From Pseudomonas guariconensis (lineage in GTDB: Bacteria; Pseudomonadota; Gammaproteobacteria; Pseudomonadales; Pseudomonadaceae): a stretch of 64,000 bases of DNA. The DNA lies in NCBI RefSeq assembly GCF_900102675.1, contig NZ_FMYX01000002.1, positions 248,001 to 312,000 on the forward strand, read 5' to 3'. Position numbers and translations under genes: made by a program. Of the stretch, positions 42,469 through 51,458 are shown in pieces. The notes below the pieces were generated by a model. It ran no database searches. It saw only the letters and a program-made list of their open reading frames with translations, and was not told the DNA's origin. How positions within the stretch are numbered: position 1 is the stretch's first letter; each line of letters starts with the position of its first letter.

Positions 42469-42873
42469 ATGAAACCGACCCTGATCGCCGCCGCCGAAGT
42501 CGACCGCCTGGAAACCTGGCAACGCTATGCCAGCCATATGTGCGGGGGCTGCCACTCGACCTGCTGCACCCTGCCGGTGGAGGTCAAGATCAAGGACCTT
42601 ATCCGCATCGGCGTGGTGGACGAGTTCGAAAAGGACGAACCCCCGAAGAACATCGCCAAGCGCCTGCAAAAGGACGGCATCATCGAGCGCTTCAACCAGA
42701 AGTCGGGGATCTTCACCCTGACCCGGATGAGCAACGACGACTGCCTGTACCTGGATCGCAAGAGCCGGCTGTGCACCATCTACGACAAGCGCCCGGACAC
42801 CTGCCGCAATCACCCGAAAATCGGGCCACGCCCCGGGTATTGCGCCTACAAGCCCAAGGCGACCACCCGCTGA
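42469..42873 (+). CDS. YkgJ-family cysteine cluster protein
   Basis: This 134-residue protein has a conserved cysteine cluster: C-G-G-C-H-S-T-C-C near 25-33, then C-L-Y, a C-T-I-Y-D-K-R-P-x-x-C-R-N-H-P motif and a final C. The pattern matches YkgJ (Fe-S or zinc-binding) proteins with the typical Y-x-x-R-P-x-x-C. It is cytoplasmic. The first ATG is used; the ribosome site is weak. Function is not established, though metal binding is strongly suggested. Confidence 0.93.
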   Translation: MKPTLIAAAEVDRLETWQRYASHMCGGCHSTCCTLPVEVKIKDLIRIGVVDEFEKDEPPKNIAKRLQKDGIIERFNQKSGIFTLTRMSNDDCLYLDRKSRLCTIYDKRPDTCRNHPKIGPRPGYCAYKPKATTR

Positions 42874-42980
42874 TCGCTTGCCTGTAACGACCTGTTCGCG
42901 GCTCCCCCCACAGCGGTCACTGGGAACCCTGTGGGCGCGGTTTCCGACAGCCAGGGCGACACCAGAACATAAGACAAACA

Positions 42981-43014
42981 AAAACGCCCCCGGCCTTTCG
43001 ACCGGGGGCGTTTT
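42981..43014. terminator. Bidirectional intrinsic terminator
   Basis: AAAACGCCCCCGG (42981-42993) pairs perfectly with its inverse at 43002-43014, with an 8-base loop and T-rich ends on both strands. It ends typA on the minus strand and probably the cysteine-cluster gene on the plus strand. Confidence 0.93.
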
Positions 43015-43035
43015 CGTTCAGCTCAGGCTAGTACA

Positions 43036-44856
43036 TCAAGCCTTGGCTTTCTTGGCAGCGCGGGTACGCTCGCCTTCGTCGAGGATCTTCTTGCGCAGAC
43101 GGATCGACTTCGGCGTGACTTCGCACAGCTCGTCGTCCTGGATGAATTCCAGGGCCTGTTCGAGGGTGTGGCGAACCGGCGGAACCAGAGCGATGACTTC
43201 GTCCTTGCCCGAAGCACGCATGTTGTCGAGCTTCTTGCCTTTGGTCGGGTTCACGCCCAGGTCGTTGTCACGGCTGTTCAGGCCGATGATCTGACCGTTG
43301 TAGATGTCCTGGCCGTGCTCGATGAACAGCTTGCCGCGAGCCTGCAGGGTTTCCAGCGAGTAAGTCAGGGCCTTGCCGGTCTCGATCGAAACCAGAACAC
43401 CGTTCAGACGGCCCGACATGGTGCCTGGCTTCATGGTGTCGTAACGATCGAAGATCGAGGTCAGGATGCCTGCACCGTTGGTCAGGGTCAGGAACTGGTT
43501 ACGGAAACCGATCAGGCCACGGGCCGGAACGTTGTACTCCAGACGCACACGGCCTTTGCCATCTGGCGCCATGTTGGTCAGGTCGCCCTTACGCAGACCC
43601 ATTTCTTCCATGACCTTGCCCTGGGATTCTTCAGGGATGTCGATGGTGACGTTCTCGAACGGCTCCTGCTTGACGCCGTTGACTTCGCGGATGATCACTT
43701 CAGGACGGCCTACGGCCATTTCGAAGCCTTCGCGACGCATGGTTTCGATCAGAACCGACAGGTGCAGCTCACCACGACCGGAAACCTTGAACTTGTCGGC
43801 CGAGTCGCCTTCTTCAACGCGCAGGGCAACGTTGTACAGCAGCTCTTTGTCCAGACGCTCTTTGATGTTACGGCTGGTGACGAACTTGCCTTCCTTGCCG
43901 CAGAACGGCGAGTCGTTGACCTGGAAGGTCATCGAAACGGTCGGCTCGTCGACGGTCAGCGGCTTCATCGCTTCGACGTGGTTCATGTCGCACAGGGTGT
44001 CGGAGATGAACAGCTCGTCGAAGCCGCTGATGCAGACGATGTCGCCGGCGGTGGCTTCTTCGACGTCAACGCGGTGCAGACCGTGGTGACCCATCAGCTT
44101 GAGGATACGACCGTTGCGCTTCTTGCCTTCGGTGTCGATGGCGACGACCGGGGTGTTCGGCTTGATGCGGCCACGGGCGATACGACCAACGCCGATAACG
44201 CCCAGGAAGCTGTTGTAGTCCAGTGCGGAGATCTGCATCTGGAACGGGCCGTCGACGTCGACGGTCGGTGCCGGCACGTGGTCGACGATGGCCTGGTACA
44301 GCGGGGTCATGTCTTCGGCCATGTTGGTGTGGTCCAGGCCGGCAATGCCGTTCAGGGCCGAGGCGTAGACCACCTGGAAGTCCAGCTGGTCGTCGGTGGC
44401 GCCAAGGTTGTCGAACAGATCGAAGATCTGGTCCAGAACCCAGTCAGGACGCGCGCCCGGACGGTCGACTTTGTTGATCACGACGATCGGCTTCAGGCCG
44501 GCTTCGAACGCTTTCTTGGTCACGAAGCGGGTTTGCGGCATCGGGCCGTCCTGGGCGTCGACCAGCAGCAGCACGGAGTCGACCATCGACATCACGCGCT
44601 CGACCTCGCCACCGAAGTCGGCGTGGCCGGGGGTGTCGACGATGTTGATGCGGTAGTCGTTCCAGCGGATGGCGGTGTTCTTCGCCAGGATGGTAATGCC
44701 GCGCTCTTTTTCCTGGTCGTTGGAGTCCATCACGCGCTCGTCGTTGAGCTCGTTACGCTCCAGGGTGCCCGACTGGCGCAGGAGTTTGTCGACCAGGGTG
44801 GTTTTACCATGGTCAACGTGGGCGATGATGGCGATGTTACGCAGATTTTCGATCAC
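43036..44856 (-). CDS. typA: Ribosome-associated GTPase TypA/BipA
   Basis: TypA/BipA is an EF-G-like GTPase helping 50S assembly and stress adaptation. The 606-residue protein has the G1 motif [11 protein letters not shown]3 [10 protein letters not shown]4 N-K-V-D, then domain II, EF-G-like domains and the BipA-specific C-terminal domain. The start is GTG at 44856, giving [11 protein letters not shown]. The terminator at 42981-43014 follows the gene. Confidence 0.97.
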   Translation of the reverse strand: MIENLRNIAIIAHVDHGKTTLVDKLLRQSGTLERNELNDERVMDSNDQEKERGITILAKNTAIRWNDYRINIVDTPGHADFGGEVERVMSMVDSVLLLVDAQDGPMPQTRFVTKKAFEAGLKPIVVINKVDRPGARPDWVLDQIFDLFDNLGATDDQLDFQVVYASALNGIAGLDHTNMAEDMTPLYQAIVDHVPAPTVDVDGPFQMQISALDYNSFLGVIGVGRIARGRIKPNTPVVAIDTEGKKRNGRILKLMGHHGLHRVDVEEATAGDIVCISGFDELFISDTLCDMNHVEAMKPLTVDEPTVSMTFQVNDSPFCGKEGKFVTSRNIKERLDKELLYNVALRVEEGDSADKFKVSGRGELHLSVLIETMRREGFEMAVGRPEVIIREVNGVKQEPFENVTIDIPEESQGKVMEEMGLRKGDLTNMAPDGKGRVRLEYNVPARGLIGFRNQFLTLTNGAGILTSIFDRYDTMKPGTMSGRLNGVLVSIETGKALTYSLETLQARGKLFIEHGQDIYNGQIIGLNSRDNDLGVNPTKGKKLDNMRASGKDEVIALVPPVRHTLEQALEFIQDDELCEVTPKSIRLRKKILDEGERTRAAKKAKA

Positions 44857-44983
44857 AACTGTATCTCGATCAGAGGATTCGGTTGCCGCCAGTGTAGGCG
44901 GCGAATATGTACGGTTTGAGGCTCAGCGGGCCCGATGGTCGGGAGGGCGATGGCGGATGCTGCCGCCATACAGCCCTGGCGTC

Positions 44984-46438
44984 TTATGCCGGACGATAAA
45001 CACGCACATTGGCATGTCCCTCACTGAGCAGGTGGTGTGCGTGCAGACGACTCATCACACCTTTGTCGCAATACAGCAGGTACTGGCGGTTGGCATCCAG
45101 ATGCTTGAACTTGCTGTTGATCGCGTAGAACGGCATGGCCTGGACTTCGACGCCGTCGATCACCAGGGGTTCGTCTTCCTGGGCATCGGGATGACGAATA
45201 TCGAGAACGATCTGGCCTGGCAAGGCCTCGGCCACTTCCTCGATCTCGATGTCCTTGCCCAGCTCGTCGATGACGTGGTCGATCGAGATGAACTTGGCGC
45301 GCTCCAGGGCTCGCTCGAGCACCGCCATGTCGAATTGCTTCTCTTCGTGCTCCATGCGGTGGCGCTTGGCATGGGTGGTCGGGTTCACCGAAATCACGCC
45401 GCAGTATTCAGGCATGTGCTTGGCGAACTCGGCAGTGCCGATCTGATAAGCGGTGTCGATGATGTCCTGCTTGTGGCTCGCGAGCAGCGGGCGCAGCACC
45501 AGCTTGTCGGTAGCCGAGTCGATGATCGACAGGTTCGGCAAGGTCTGGCTGGAAACCTGGGAGATCGCCTCGCCGGTGACCAGCGCCTCGATTTCCAGGC
45601 GGTCGGCCATGCGTGCGGCGGCGCGCAGCATCATGCGCTTGAGGGTCACGCCCATGTAGCTGTTGTCGACCTTGTTCAGGATCTCGCCGACCACTTCTTC
45701 GAACGGCACGCTGATGAACAGTACGCGCTGGCTGCTGCCAAACTTCTTCCACAGGTAATGGGCGACTTCCATCACGCCGAGCTCGTGGGCGCGGCCGCCA
45801 AGGTTGAAGAAGCAGAAGTGGGTCATCAGGCCACGGCGCATCATCTGGTAGGCCGCGACGGTGGAGTCGAAGCCACCGGACATCAGCACCAGGGTCTGCT
45901 CCAAGGCGCCCAGCGGATAGCCGCCGATGCCCTGATGCTGGTTATGGATCACGTACAGGCGCTGATCGCGGATCTCGATGCGCACCAGGACTTCCGGGGT
46001 CTTGAGGTCGATGCCGGTGGCGCCGCACTGCTGGCGCAGTTGGCTGCCGACATAACGGTCGACATCCATGGAGGTGAAGTCGTGGTGACCACCGCGCTTG
46101 CAGCGTACGGCGAAGCGCTTGCCGGCCAGCAGGTGGCCGAAGTGGTGCTTGCACTTGGCGACGATGTCGTCGAAGTCGCCCAGCGGATACTCCTCCACCT
46201 GCAGGAAGTGGGTGATGCCCGGCGTGCAGGTCAGGCGTTCGATCATCTCGCGCTGGATCTTCTCGTCCTCGACGCGGGTGACCACCTCGAGATTGTCCCA
46301 GACGCCATCGACCGCGAGCTCAGGATCCAGATCCTTGAGCACGACGCGGATGTTCTTGCCGAGCTGGCGGATGAAACGCTTGCGCACCGGCCGGCTTTTG
46401 ATGGTGATCTCTGGGAAGACTTTGACGATAAGTTTCAT
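44984..46438 (-). CDS. thiI: tRNA 4-thiouridine synthase / thiazole sulfur carrier ThiI
   Basis: ThiI thiolates U8 of tRNA and supplies sulfur for the thiamine thiazole. The 484-residue protein has an N-terminal ferredoxin-like and THUMP region, the PP-loop S-G-G-F-D-S at 187-192, and a C-terminal rhodanese domain. The persulfide Cys457 (Y-L-L-Y-C-D-K-G) and its disulfide partner Cys345 (P-E-Y-C-G-V) are present. The start at 46438 begins M-K-L-I-V-K; an upstream start at 46504 was rejected. It is divergent from glnA across a 490-base regulatory gap. Confidence 0.97.
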   Translation of the reverse strand: MKLIVKVFPEITIKSRPVRKRFIRQLGKNIRVVLKDLDPELAVDGVWDNLEVVTRVEDEKIQREMIERLTCTPGITHFLQVEEYPLGDFDDIVAKCKHHFGHLLAGKRFAVRCKRGGHHDFTSMDVDRYVGSQLRQQCGATGIDLKTPEVLVRIEIRDQRLYVIHNQHQGIGGYPLGALEQTLVLMSGGFDSTVAAYQMMRRGLMTHFCFFNLGGRAHELGVMEVAHYLWKKFGSSQRVLFISVPFEEVVGEILNKVDNSYMGVTLKRMMLRAAARMADRLEIEALVTGEAISQVSSQTLPNLSIIDSATDKLVLRPLLASHKQDIIDTAYQIGTAEFAKHMPEYCGVISVNPTTHAKRHRMEHEEKQFDMAVLERALERAKFISIDHVIDELGKDIEIEEVAEALPGQIVLDIRHPDAQEDEPLVIDGVEVQAMPFYAINSKFKHLDANRQYLLYCDKGVMSRLHAHHLLSEGHANVRVYRPA

Positions 46439-46692
46439 TGGTTTAACAGCGCGCACCGGGCCTGCCGAAAATGAGGGGCGCGAATTATAGCGGAAATTGC
46501 TCAAGCTTTGAGCAACTTTTGATCAGAAGCTTCCAGATATTGCCGAAGGCGCATTTTGCGCTGCCTGTGCTGCCCCTTTTGGGGTAATGCCCCTGCCGCC
46601 AGGGTCAGCATGAATTGCAGCCGGTGTGCGCCCCTTGCAGGAGCGCTTTTAGTCGCGAACGGACCTCAAGGGAAACACGCCACCCAAAAGAA

Positions 46693-46709
46693 TGCACACA
46701 TTTGGTGCG
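46693..46709. promoter_or_regulatory. NtrC enhancer site upstream of glnA
   Basis: TGCACA-CATTT-GGTGCG fits the NtrC consensus TGCACC-N5-GGTGCA with two mismatches and exact spacing (GCAC-N7-GTGC). It lies about 105 bases upstream of the sigma54 promoter, a normal enhancer distance. Apart from this site and the promoter, the 490-base gap 46439-46928 holds only a half REP-like sequence near 46645-46671. Confidence 0.75.
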
Positions 46710-46813
46710 CGCACTTAAAAACACGCCTCGCAAGAGTGCATTTCTCGCCGCACCGGGGGCCCCAATTGCCTGTAACCGCCCCCTTTTGTCCCGCCTTCGC
46801 CATTTTCGGGCAC

Positions 46814-46828
46814 TGGCATGCAATTTGC
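46814..46828 (+). promoter_or_regulatory. Sigma54 promoter of glnA
   Basis: TGGCAT-GCAAT-TTGC matches the -24/-12 consensus (TGGCAC-N5-TTGC) at all but one position. It lies 100 bases before glnA. With the NtrC site upstream, this gives the expected nitrogen control of glutamine synthetase. Confidence 0.88.
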
Positions 46829-46928
46829 TCCCTTGTGAGGCAGGCAAGCTTGGCCGACTATCCGCGCCCGGCGACACCCTTTTTCCAGGGCAGCGGCCCA
46901 CCGCGCCCTAGACCATCCGGAGGACACT

Positions 46929-48335
46929 ATGTCGAAGTCGGTTCAACTCATCAAAGATCATGACGTCAAGTGGATTGATCTGCGTTTCACGGACACCAAA
47001 GGCACTCAGCACCACGTGACCATGCCGGCGCGCGATGCGCTGGAAGACGACTTCTTCGAAGTCGGCAAGATGTTCGACGGTTCCTCCATCGCTGGCTGGA
47101 AAGGCATCGAAGCCTCCGACATGATCCTGATGCCGGTCGATGAAACCGCCGTACTGGACCCGTTCACCGAAGAGCCGACCCTGATCCTGACCTGCGACAT
47201 CGTCGATCCTTCGAGCATGCAGGGCTACGACCGCGACCCACGTGCGATCGCCAAGCGCGCCGAAGAGTACCTCAAGAGCACCGGCATCGGTGACACCGTC
47301 TTCGCCGGTCCGGAGCCTGAGTTCTTCATCTTCGACGAAGTGAAGTTCAAATCGGACATCTCCGGCTCGATGTTCAAGATCTTCTCCGAGCAAGGCTCGT
47401 GGATGACCGACGCCGACGTGGAAGGCGGCAACAAAGGCCACCGTCCAGGCGTCAAAGGCGGCTACTTCCCGGTCCCACCGTTCGACCACGACCACGAAAT
47501 CCGTACTGCCATGTGCAACGCACTGGAAGAAATGGGTCAGACCGTCGAAGTTCACCACCACGAAGTGGCGACTGCCGGCCAGAACGAAATCGGCGTCAAG
47601 TTCAACACCCTGGTTAAGAAGGCTGACGAAGTACAGGCCCTGAAGTACGTCGTGCACAACGTTGCCGATGCCTACGGCCGCACCGCCACCTTCATGCCGA
47701 AACCACTGTACGGCGACAACGGCTCGGGCATGCACGTGCACATGTCGATCTGGAAAGACGGCAAGAACACCTTCGCCGGCGAAGGCTATGCCGGCCTGTC
47801 CGACACCGCCCTGTACTTCATCGGCGGCATCATCAAGCACGGTAAGGCCCTGAACGGCTTCACCAACCCATCGACCAACTCCTACAAGCGTCTGGTCCCA
47901 GGTTTCGAAGCCCCGGTCATGCTGGCCTACTCGGCTCGCAACCGTTCCGCCTCGATCCGTATTCCTTACGTCGGCAGCCCTAAAGCCCGCCGTATCGAAG
48001 CGCGCTTCCCGGACCCATCGGCCAACCCGTACCTGGCCTTCGCAGCCCTGCTGATGGCCGGCCTGGACGGCATCCAGAACAAGATCCACCCAGGCGATGC
48101 TGCCGACAAGAACCTGTACGACCTGCCGCCTGAAGAGGCCAAGGACATCCCGCAGGTTTGCGGCAGCCTGAAAGAAGCCCTGGAAGAGCTGGACAAAGGT
48201 CGTGCGTTCCTGACCAAGGGCGGCGTGTTCTCCGACGACTTCATCGATGCCTTCATCGAGCTGAAGAGCGAGGAAGAGATCAAGGTCCGTACCTTCGTTC
48301 ACCCGCTGGAATACGAGCTGTACTACAGCTGCTGA
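46929..48335 (+). CDS. glnA: Glutamine synthetase type I, GlnA
   Basis: GlnA makes glutamine from glutamate and ammonia with ATP, the main ammonium assimilation step. The 468-residue protein has the glycine/serine-rich signature F-D-G-S-S-I-x-G-W near 55-62, the ATP-binding [14 protein letters not shown] and the adenylylation site Tyr397 in N-L-Y-D-L-P-P-E-E. This shows control by GlnE adenylylation. GGAGG lies at 46919-46923. ntrB and ntrC follow, separated by a terminator. Confidence 0.99.
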   Translation: MSKSVQLIKDHDVKWIDLRFTDTKGTQHHVTMPARDALEDDFFEVGKMFDGSSIAGWKGIEASDMILMPVDETAVLDPFTEEPTLILTCDIVDPSSMQGYDRDPRAIAKRAEEYLKSTGIGDTVFAGPEPEFFIFDEVKFKSDISGSMFKIFSEQGSWMTDADVEGGNKGHRPGVKGGYFPVPPFDHDHEIRTAMCNALEEMGQTVEVHHHEVATAGQNEIGVKFNTLVKKADEVQALKYVVHNVADAYGRTATFMPKPLYGDNGSGMHVHMSIWKDGKNTFAGEGYAGLSDTALYFIGGIIKHGKALNGFTNPSTNSYKRLVPGFEAPVMLAYSARNRSASIRIPYVGSPKARRIEARFPDPSANPYLAFAALLMAGLDGIQNKIHPGDAADKNLYDLPPEEAKDIPQVCGSLKEALEELDKGRAFLTKGGVFSDDFIDAFIELKSEEEIKVRTFVHPLEYELYYSC

Positions 48336-48368
48336 TCTGATCGGCGCCTCGCGCCGATGACATGATCA

Positions 48369-48396
48369 AAAACGGCCTCCCTCGGGAGGCCGTTTT
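48369..48396 (+). terminator. Intrinsic terminator of glnA
   Basis: AAAACGGCCTCCC and GGGAGGCCGTTTT form a perfect 13-base stem with a 2-base centre, followed by TTTTCGTTT, about 35 bases past the glnA stop. The rest of the 354-base gap to ntrB (48336-48689) holds a candidate sigma54 promoter and no supported gene. Confidence 0.93.
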
Positions 48397-48577
48397 CGTT
48401 TCTGCCCACGCAGAAACCTTCCCCACCACGCTATGCTCTATCTTGGTGCACGCCAGTGCGCCTAACCGCAGACTGTTCCCCAATCTGGTTCAAATGAAAC
48501 GCTTCACCCAGAGTTTCTGGTCCGGATTTGCGCAAATCCAGGCCTTTATCGGTAAATGCCGCATCTTTTCAGAGCTT

Positions 48578-48592
48578 TGGTTTGTTTCTTGC
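48578..48592 (+). promoter_or_regulatory. Candidate sigma54 promoter for ntrBC
   Basis: TGGTTT-GTTTC-TTGC keeps GG and GC at exact sigma54 spacing and the TTGCA -12 core, but the -24 element is only partly matched. It lies about 100 bases before ntrB. A GCAC/GTGC-containing stretch at 48444-48461 has wrong spacing for a full NtrC site. Confidence 0.4.
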
Positions 48593-48689
48593 ATTTTTTA
48601 AAGGACGGAATCGCACCCGCGGATCCATCCCGCGCCCGGCCCTTCCAAAACAGTGCCTGGCAAGCGCCAAAAGAGGTCGACGACGCCTT

Positions 48690-49775
48690 ATGACCATCAG
48701 CGATGCACAGCACCGACTGCTCCTGGACAACCTGACCACGGCCACGCTCTTGCTCAATGCCGAGTTGCGCCTGGAGTACATGAACCCTGCCGCTGAAATG
48801 CTGCTGGCGGTCAGTGGTCAGCGCAGTCACGGCCAGTTCATCAGCGAGCTGTTCACCGAGTCGGTCGAAGCGCTCAACTCTCTGCGCCTGGCCGTGGAGC
48901 AGGCGCACCCGTTCACCAAGCGCGAAGCGCAACTGACCTCGCTGACCGGCCAGAGCATCACCGTCGACTACGCCGTGACGCCGATCCTGCACCAGGGCCA
49001 GACCCTGCTGCTGCTGGAGGTCCACCCCCGTGACCGCCTGCTACGTATCACCAAGGAAGAAGCCCAGCTGAGCAAGCAGGAAACCACCAAGCTGCTCGTA
49101 CGCGGCCTGGCTCACGAGATCAAGAACCCCCTCGGCGGCATCCGCGGGGCGGCGCAACTGCTGGCCCGGGAGCTGCCGCATGACGACCTTCGCGACTACA
49201 CCAATGTGATCATCGAGGAGGCCGACCGCCTGCGAAACCTCGTCGACCGCATGCTCGGCTCCAACAAACTGCCATCTTTGGCCATGACCAACATCCACGA
49301 AGTGCTGGAGCGGGTCTGCAGCCTGGTGGAAGCCGAAAGCCAGGGCGGCATCACATTGGTGCGCGACTACGACCCGAGCCTGCCGGATGTGTTGGTCGAC
49401 CGCGAACAGATGATCCAGGCGGTGCTCAACATCGTGCGCAACGCCATGCAAGCGATCGCCAGCCAGAACGACCTGCGCCTGGGCCGCATCACCCTGCGCA
49501 GCCGCGCGGTGCGCCAGTTCACCATTGGCCATGTGCGCCATCGCCTGGTAGCGCGGGTCGAGATCACCGACAACGGCCCGGGCATCCCTGCGCAACTGCA
49601 GGACACCCTCTTCTACCCCATGGTCAGCGGCCGCCCGGACGGCACCGGGCTGGGCCTGGCCATCACTCAGAACATCATCAGCCAGCACCAGGGCCTGATC
49701 GAATGTGACAGCCACCCCGGCCACACCACCTTCTCGATCTACCTGCCCCTGGAACAAGGAGCCACCGCCTCATGA
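48690..49775 (+). CDS. ntrB: Nitrogen sensor histidine kinase NtrB (GlnL)
   Basis: NtrB is the cytosolic kinase/phosphatase of NtrC, controlled by PII protein. It is 361 residues from ATG 48690 (M-T-I-S-D-A-Q-H). A PAS domain occupies about 8-110, followed by the HisKA region with the phosphorylated His142 in G-L-A-H-E-I-K-N-P-L-G-G. The ATP-binding domain has the N-box (I-V-R-N-A-M-Q-A) and D-N-G-P-G-I-P plus G-T-G-L-G-L-A. An upstream open stretch from 48528 lacks homology and was not included. The AGAGG ribosome site is rather far (13 bases). It overlaps ntrC by four bases. Confidence 0.96.
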   Translation: MTISDAQHRLLLDNLTTATLLLNAELRLEYMNPAAEMLLAVSGQRSHGQFISELFTESVEALNSLRLAVEQAHPFTKREAQLTSLTGQSITVDYAVTPILHQGQTLLLLEVHPRDRLLRITKEEAQLSKQETTKLLVRGLAHEIKNPLGGIRGAAQLLARELPHDDLRDYTNVIIEEADRLRNLVDRMLGSNKLPSLAMTNIHEVLERVCSLVEAESQGGITLVRDYDPSLPDVLVDREQMIQAVLNIVRNAMQAIASQNDLRLGRITLRSRAVRQFTIGHVRHRLVARVEITDNGPGIPAQLQDTLFYPMVSGRPDGTGLGLAITQNIISQHQGLIECDSHPGHTTFSIYLPLEQGATAS

Positions 49776-51208
49776 GCCGAAGTGAAACCGTCTGGATCGT
49801 CGATGATGATCGCTCCATCCGCTGGGTCCTGGAAAAAGCCCTGCAGCAAGAAGGCATGACCACCCAGAGCTTCGACAGCGCCGACGGCGTCATGGGCCGC
49901 CTGGCCCGCCAGCAACCGGACGTGATCATCTCCGACATCCGCATGCCCGGCACCAGCGGCCTGGACCTGCTTGCACAGATCCGCGAGCAACACCCGCGCC
50001 TGCCGGTCATTATCATGACCGCCCATTCGGACCTGGACAGCGCCGTCGCCTCCTATCAAGGTGGCGCCTTTGAATACCTGCCCAAGCCGTTCGACGTGGA
50101 CGATGCAGTCTCGCTGGTCAAGCGCGCCAATCAACATGCCCAGGAACAACAGGCACTCGATGTGCCGACAAGCCTGGCCCGCACGCCGGAAATCATCGGC
50201 GAGGCGCCGGCGATGCAGGAGGTGTTCCGCGCGATCGGTCGCCTCAGCCATTCCAACATCACGGTACTGATCAACGGCGAGTCCGGTACCGGCAAGGAGT
50301 TGGTCGCCCACGCCCTGCACCGCCACAGTCCGCGGGCGGCATCACCCTTCATTGCCCTGAACATGGCGGCAATCCCGAAGGACTTGATGGAATCCGAACT
50401 GTTCGGCCACGAGAAAGGCGCCTTCACCGGGGCCGCCAACCTGCGCCGCGGCCGCTTCGAGCAGGCCGATGGCGGTACGTTGTTTCTCGACGAGATCGGC
50501 GACATGCCCGCCGACACCCAGACCCGCCTGCTGCGGGTCCTGGCCGACGGCGAGTTCTACCGGGTGGGTGGTCATGTGCCGGTCAAGGTGGACGTGCGCA
50601 TCATCGCCGCGACCCACCAGAACCTGGAGTCGCTGGTGCAGGCCGGCAAGTTTCGCGAAGACTTGTTCCACCGCCTGAACGTGATCCGTATCCATATTCC
50701 GCGCCTGGCCGATCGGCGCGAGGACATCCCTGCCCTGGCGCGGCACTTCCTTGGTCGCGCCGCCAAGGAACTGGCCGTCGAGCCCAAGCTGCTCAAGCCG
50801 GAAACCGAAGAGTTCATGCGCAATCTGCCCTGGCCGGGCAACGTCCGCCAATTGGAGAACACTTGCCGCTGGATCACCGTCATGGCCTCCAGCCGCGAAG
50901 TGCTGATCGGCGACCTGCCGCCGGAGTTGCTCAACCTGCCGCAGGACTCGGCACCGGTCACCAACTGGGAGCAGGCCCTGCGCCAGTGGGCCGACCAGGC
51001 CCTGGCCCGCGGCCAGTCGAACCTGCTCGACAGCGCCGTGCCCAGCTTCGAGCGCATCATGATCGAGACCGCCCTCAAGCATACCGCAGGCCGCCGCCGG
51101 GATGCCGCCGTACTGCTGGGCTGGGGACGCAATACCCTGACACGCAAGATCAAGGAACTGGGAATGCGCGTCGACGGCGGGGATGAGGAAGATGGCGACG
51201 ATCATTGA
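49772..51208 (+). CDS. ntrC: Nitrogen response regulator NtrC (GlnG)
   Basis: NtrC is the sigma54-dependent activator of nitrogen genes. The 478-residue protein has an N-terminal receiver with phospho-acceptor Asp55 (I-I-S-D-I-R-M-P) and the acidic triad at 11-13. The AAA+ domain (about 140-380) has Walker A G-E-S-G-T-G-K-E, the sigma54-contact G-A-F-T-G-A loop and Walker B G-T-L-F-L-D-E-I-G-D. A C-terminal Fis-type helix-turn-helix (A-A-V-L-L-G-W-G-R-N-T-L-T-R-K-I) completes it. Its own likely binding sites lie upstream of glnA and downstream of itself. Confidence 0.98.
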   Translation: MSRSETVWIVDDDRSIRWVLEKALQQEGMTTQSFDSADGVMGRLARQQPDVIISDIRMPGTSGLDLLAQIREQHPRLPVIIMTAHSDLDSAVASYQGGAFEYLPKPFDVDDAVSLVKRANQHAQEQQALDVPTSLARTPEIIGEAPAMQEVFRAIGRLSHSNITVLINGESGTGKELVAHALHRHSPRAASPFIALNMAAIPKDLMESELFGHEKGAFTGAANLRRGRFEQADGGTLFLDEIGDMPADTQTRLLRVLADGEFYRVGGHVPVKVDVRIIAATHQNLESLVQAGKFREDLFHRLNVIRIHIPRLADRREDIPALARHFLGRAAKELAVEPKLLKPETEEFMRNLPWPGNVRQLENTCRWITVMASSREVLIGDLPPELLNLPQDSAPVTNWEQALRQWADQALARGQSNLLDSAVPSFERIMIETALKHTAGRRRDAAVLLGWGRNTLTRKIKELGMRVDGGDEEDGDDH

Positions 51209-51237
51209 TCCTCGCTGAATCCGCCATTTTTTATTGT

Positions 51238-51256
51238 GGGGCCGCACCGCGGCCCC
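51238..51256. terminator. GC-rich hairpin after ntrC
   Basis: GGGGCCGC-ACC-GCGGCCCC is an 8-base perfect stem 30 bases past the ntrC stop. There is no T-run on its 3' side, so it is a weak intrinsic terminator at best. Confidence 0.45.
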
Positions 51257-51278
51257 CAGCAGCCCCAAAGGCTCCATC

Positions 51279-51315
51279 TGCACCGATCCTGTGCCCTCTG
51301 CACCGCACCGAGGCA
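51279..51315. promoter_or_regulatory. Tandem NtrC-like sites downstream of ntrC
   Basis: Site one, TGCACC-GATCC-TGTGCC (51279-51295), has a perfect left half, correct spacing and GCAC-N7-GTGC. Site two, TGCACC-GCACC-GAGGCA (51299-51315), has a perfect left half and a degraded right half. They are 20 bases apart, placing them on the same helix face, and about 65-80 bases before the sigma54 promoter. Confidence 0.72.
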
Positions 51316-51377
51316 CAAAATCTCGAAAAACCCCGCCAAAACCGCTCAATACCCAGCGTTTCTGTAGGTTCAGAAAC

Positions 51378-51392
51378 TGGCACGGCATCTGC
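51378..51392 (+). promoter_or_regulatory. Sigma54 promoter downstream of ntrC
   Basis: TGGCAC-GGCAT-CTGC has a perfect -24 element and one mismatch at -12, followed by AA. An inverted repeat, GTTTCTG-TAGGTT-CAGAAAC, overlaps its upstream edge at 51359-51378. Expected transcription start is near 51404. No protein gene lies directly downstream on this strand. Confidence 0.82.
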
Positions 51393-51403
51393 AATAAGAC
51401 AGA

Positions 51404-51458
51404 TATCTCCAGTTTCGGGGACCTCGGTACAGGCAGGCCGGGATATCCCCTCTTTTAT
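51404..51458 (+). ncRNA. nrsZ: Candidate NtrC/sigma54-dependent small RNA, NrsZ-like
   Basis: The predicted transcript starts about 12 bases after the sigma54 -12 element. A hairpin with GGGGA (51417-51421) facing UCCCC (about 51446-51450) and inner CUCGG/CCGGG is followed by TCTTTTATT. GATATC occurs at 51402-51407 and 51442-51447 and could pair instead, giving two exclusive folds. P. aeruginosa NrsZ, a nitrogen-regulated RNA under NtrB/NtrC and RpoN, lies at the same place after ntrC. That RNA is longer (about 226 nt, processed to about 60 nt), so either this one is short or the end is beyond 51458. Ends are predicted, not known. Confidence 0.6.

Noticed and set aside
43168..44919. 583-residue open frame antisense to typA
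   Set aside because: The typA motifs fix the real strand; the antisense product has no domain signature.
46556..46963. Open frames of about 100-135 residues in the glnA leader
   Set aside because: They run over the NtrC site and sigma54 promoter and have no domain features.
48528..48689. N-terminal extension of ntrB by 54 residues
   Set aside because: The extension crosses the candidate promoter and has no PAS similarity; M-T-I-S-D at 48690 is the usual start.
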